From Euryarchaeota archaeon UBA605 (GTDB lineage Archaea; Thermoplasmatota; Poseidoniia; Poseidoniales; Thalassarchaeaceae), in contig DATY01000016.1 of NCBI GenBank assembly GCA_002504905.1, positions 1 through 25,135 of the forward strand: a stretch of DNA of 25,135 bases, in the 5' to 3' direction. Position 1 is the stretch's first letter. Each line of letters starts with the position of its first letter. Position numbers and translations under genes: made by a program. The notes under the pieces were generated by a model, which searched no databases, was not told the DNA's origin, and was given only the letters and a program-made list of their open reading frames with translations. Shown here one piece after another: positions 23,363-25,135 of the stretch.

Positions 23363-23370
23363 AACATAAG
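23363..23370 (+). promoter_or_regulatory. possible TATA-like box for fdhD
   Basis: AACATAAG is centred about 26 bases before the fdhD ATG at 23392. The sequence is a weak TATA match but the spacing suits a leaderless transcript. Confidence 0.25.
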
Positions 23371-23391
23371 ACATGTACACATCCGCAAGCC

Positions 23392-24198
23392 ATGGAGGGC
23401 CTAACTGATGTACCAGCAAAATGGATCACTCCAGATGGTGTGAAGAAAGGCATAGATACAATATGTATTGAAGAAGCACTCTCCATATCAGTTTCTAATG
23501 GGAATGATGTCAGCTTCTCTTTAGGCATTACAATGAGAACTCCTGGTAACGATATTAACCTAGTAACGGGGCTATTATTTTCTGAAGGCATTATTAACTC
23601 AAATAATCAAATCATTGATTTCCATACAAAAAATAATCAGATTACAGTCATAGTCACGGGTTTAGACGATAAAACAATTTCTAATTTTAACAGAAAGAAT
23701 ACTTCCACTGCGTCTTGTGGTGTTTGTGGAAAAGAATCAATATCAAATCTTCTCCACATTCATGGTCCTGAGATCTCCAAAGATTTGGTTATTAATACAT
23801 CAATAATCAGTCAAAGTATTGATGAACTGAGAAACCAACAAAAATTATTTCACGATACAGGAGGAACTCACGCTTGTGGTTTATTCGATAAAAATGGTAA
23901 TTTATTATTTATCGGTGAAGACATTGGTAGACACAATGCAATGGATAAATTAGTTGGAAATGTTTTATCAAATTCTAGTCACTCATTTTTGGAATCTTTC
24001 ATAATTTTTTCTGGTAGACTTTCATTTGAATTAGTTCACAAAGCTAGAAGAGCAGGCATAAGTATTCTAGTGTCAATAGGTGCACCGAGTAGCCTAGCAA
24101 TAGATATCGCAATTGAGCACGGACTTACAATAGTAGGCTTTGCTAAGAATAACAACATGACAGTTTATACAGGTCGTGCCCGTATCGCAAATAGTTGA
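23392..24198 (+). CDS. fdhD: FdhD sulfurtransferase for the molybdenum/tungsten cofactor
   Basis: FdhD carries sulfur from a cysteine desulfurase to the bis-molybdopterin guanine dinucleotide cofactor of formate dehydrogenase-type enzymes. Family marks are the N-terminal EEALSISV, RTPGNDINLVTGLLFSEGII, the catalytic SCGVCGK with its CxxC, DTGGTHACGLFD, GEDIGRHNAMDKLVG, FSGRLSFELVHKA and GAPSSLAI, then YTGRARIAN. At 268 residues it is normal. The target oxidoreductase follows 17 bases after the stop, a standard pairing. The ATG is probably leaderless. Confidence 0.95.
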   Translation: MEGLTDVPAKWITPDGVKKGIDTICIEEALSISVSNGNDVSFSLGITMRTPGNDINLVTGLLFSEGIINSNNQIIDFHTKNNQITVIVTGLDDKTISNFNRKNTSTASCGVCGKESISNLLHIHGPEISKDLVINTSIISQSIDELRNQQKLFHDTGGTHACGLFDKNGNLLFIGEDIGRHNAMDKLVGNVLSNSSHSFLESFIIFSGRLSFELVHKARRAGISILVSIGAPSSLAIDIAIEHGLTIVGFAKNNNMTVYTGRARIANS

Positions 24199-24204
24199 CA
24201 TATT

Positions 24205-24211
24205 GAGGTGA
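24205..24211 (+). promoter_or_regulatory. strong Shine-Dalgarno GAGGTGA deciding a GTG start
   Basis: GAGGTGA ends four bases before the GTG at 24216. It makes this GTG the clear start of the oxidoreductase gene, although the first in-frame ATG is 16 codons further on. Confidence 0.7.
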
Positions 24212-24215
24212 CAAA

Positions 24216-25135
24216 GTGGGAGATGACATTAATCCATTGACACCCTTAGAATCTAAGCCCCCAATGTTAACTAATCCGAAGAAATCAGCTGCTGGAATAC
24301 CTGCTATTATTTCTACAATGAAGTATGGTATGAAAAATATGGGTATGATAAATTCTATCGGTAAATTATCCAAAGTGAATGATTTCCATGGATTTGATTG
24401 CCCAGGATGTGCGTGGCCTGATCCAGATTCTCACCGTTCATTCGCAGAGTTTTGTGAAAATGGTGCTAAAGCGGTTTCAGATGAGGCCACAAAGAAGAAA
24501 GTGGGTCGCGATTTTTGGTCAAAATGGTCTGTTTCAGAGCTTTCAAAAAAATCTGATTACTGGCTCAACTCACAAGGTAGATTAACTGAACCAATGATTC
24601 TTAATCCAGATTCTAATCATTATCAACCTATATCCTGGGATAGCGCCTTTGATATAATTGCAGATAATCTTGTTTCATTAGATAGTCCTGATGAGGCTAT
24701 CTTTTACACTTCTGGAAGAACCAGTAATGAGGCTGCTTTTTTGTGGCAACTACTAGCAAGAAGGTTTGGTACCAATAATCTTCCAGATTGTTCAAATATG
24801 TGTCATGAATCATCTGGAGTAGCCTTAACAGAATCAATAGGCATTGGTAAAGGGACTGTGACATTAGATGATTTTAATTTTGCAGATTTAATAATTGTAG
24901 TAGGTCAAAACCCTGGAACTAATCATCCTAGAATGTTAACTGCATTGAGGGATGCTAAGAAAAAAGGTGCATCAATAATTAGTATTAACCCTCTAGTAGA
25001 AACTGGAATGAAGAAATTTAAGCATCCTCAAAACCCTATAGAGATGCTTGGATTTGGTTCTTCTATAGCAGATAAACACCTAAAAGTCAAAATTAATTCA
25101 GATCAAGCACTTTTCCGGGCTTTTTCTAAATCAAT
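24216..25135 (+). CDS. molybdopterin oxidoreductase, FdhA/YdeP-like alpha subunit (partial)
   Basis: This is an open frame of 306 codons running off the right edge. After about 65 mostly basic residues comes FDCPGCAWPDPDSHRSFAEF, then FCENGAKAVSDEAT, GRLTEPMI, YQPISWDSAFDIIADNL, IFYTSGRTSNEAAFLWQLL, PDCSNMCHESSGVALTES, GKGTVTLDDFNFADLIIVVG, QNPGTNHPRMLTAL and INPLVETGMKKFKHPQNP. These are the marks of the 'oxidoreductase alpha (molybdopterin) subunit' family that includes E. coli YdeP and many FdhF-like proteins. Only CPGC is seen instead of the four-Cys 4Fe-4S motif of formate dehydrogenases. Formate oxidation is possible, but the substrate of this family is poorly settled. fdhD directly upstream supports a bis-MGD enzyme. 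The N-terminal leader lacks a twin-arginine motif, so it is cytoplasmic. Confidence 0.9.
   Translation, partial: MGDDINPLTPLESKPPMLTNPKKSAAGIPAIISTMKYGMKNMGMINSIGKLSKVNDFHGFDCPGCAWPDPDSHRSFAEFCENGAKAVSDEATKKKVGRDFWSKWSVSELSKKSDYWLNSQGRLTEPMILNPDSNHYQPISWDSAFDIIADNLVSLDSPDEAIFYTSGRTSNEAAFLWQLLARRFGTNNLPDCSNMCHESSGVALTESIGIGKGTVTLDDFNFADLIIVVGQNPGTNHPRMLTALRDAKKKGASIISINPLVETGMKKFKHPQNPIEMLGFGSSIADKHLKVKINSDQALFRAFSKS

Noticed and set aside
24780..24820. Selenocysteine or TGA recoding in the oxidoreductase
   Set aside because: The frame has no internal stop; the relevant position reads ordinary Cys (SNMCHE).
1..25135. CRISPR array, insertion sequence, integrase or prophage
   Set aside because: No spaced direct repeats, terminal inverted repeats or recombinase genes were found in any frame.

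Overview
The window is protein-coding almost throughout and looks like the chromosome of a low-GC (roughly mid-30s percent by eye) planktonic archaeon. The archaeal markers are a primase small subunit (PriS), an archaeal/eukaryotic-type prolyl-tRNA synthetase, isopentenyl phosphate kinase next to an Idi-GGPP synthase fusion, archaeal-style CoaBC, a KptA 2'-phosphotransferase and a split transketolase. Several starts have a TATA-like box about 22-27 bases upstream, as in leaderless archaeal transcripts. A Marine Group II/III (Poseidoniia-like Thermoplasmatota) source is my best inference; it is not proven from this window alone. No tRNA, rRNA, CRISPR, insertion sequence or phage gene was seen, and no gene-free stretch exceeds 300 bases.

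Layout. 1-929 (-) is the N-terminal part of an RND/MMPL-type exporter cut by the window edge; a DnaJ-like co-chaperone lies upstream of it. 2026-2628 (+) is an FAH-family hydrolase. 2621-5157 (-) is an isoprenoid unit: isopentenyl phosphate kinase, then a type I IPP isomerase fused to GGPP synthase. 5259-8038 holds a zinc-ribbon protein, KptA, a thiolase and a small membrane zinc-ribbon protein. 8066-10863 (+) is CoaBC and ProRS, facing a glycosylation-site-rich single-pass membrane protein. 11795-13524 (-) is a two-gene transketolase.

13676-17020 carries three enzymes of the futalosine menaquinone route: mqnE and mqnA on +, converging on mqnD on -. Directly behind mqnD, with no spacer, is a 159-residue HEAT-repeat protein that matches the C-terminal half of eukaryotic deoxyhypusine hydroxylase, including both His-Glu dyads at the right spacing. 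I rate this the most interesting item.

17111-22049 holds a small cysteine protein, priS, an acidic/proline-rich protein with a C-terminal duplication coupled to a lysine-tailed RDD-like membrane protein, and several small or unknown membrane proteins. 22026-23301 (-) is an iron-sulfur pair (A-type carrier, then YgfZ-like protein). It is divergent from fdhD and a molybdopterin oxidoreductase (FdhA/YdeP-like) that runs off the right edge.

Packing is tight. Every convergent gene pair abuts or overlaps by 4-24 bases, and several first possible starts (TTG/GTG) are better replaced by internal ATGs on the basis of ribosome sites or family length.
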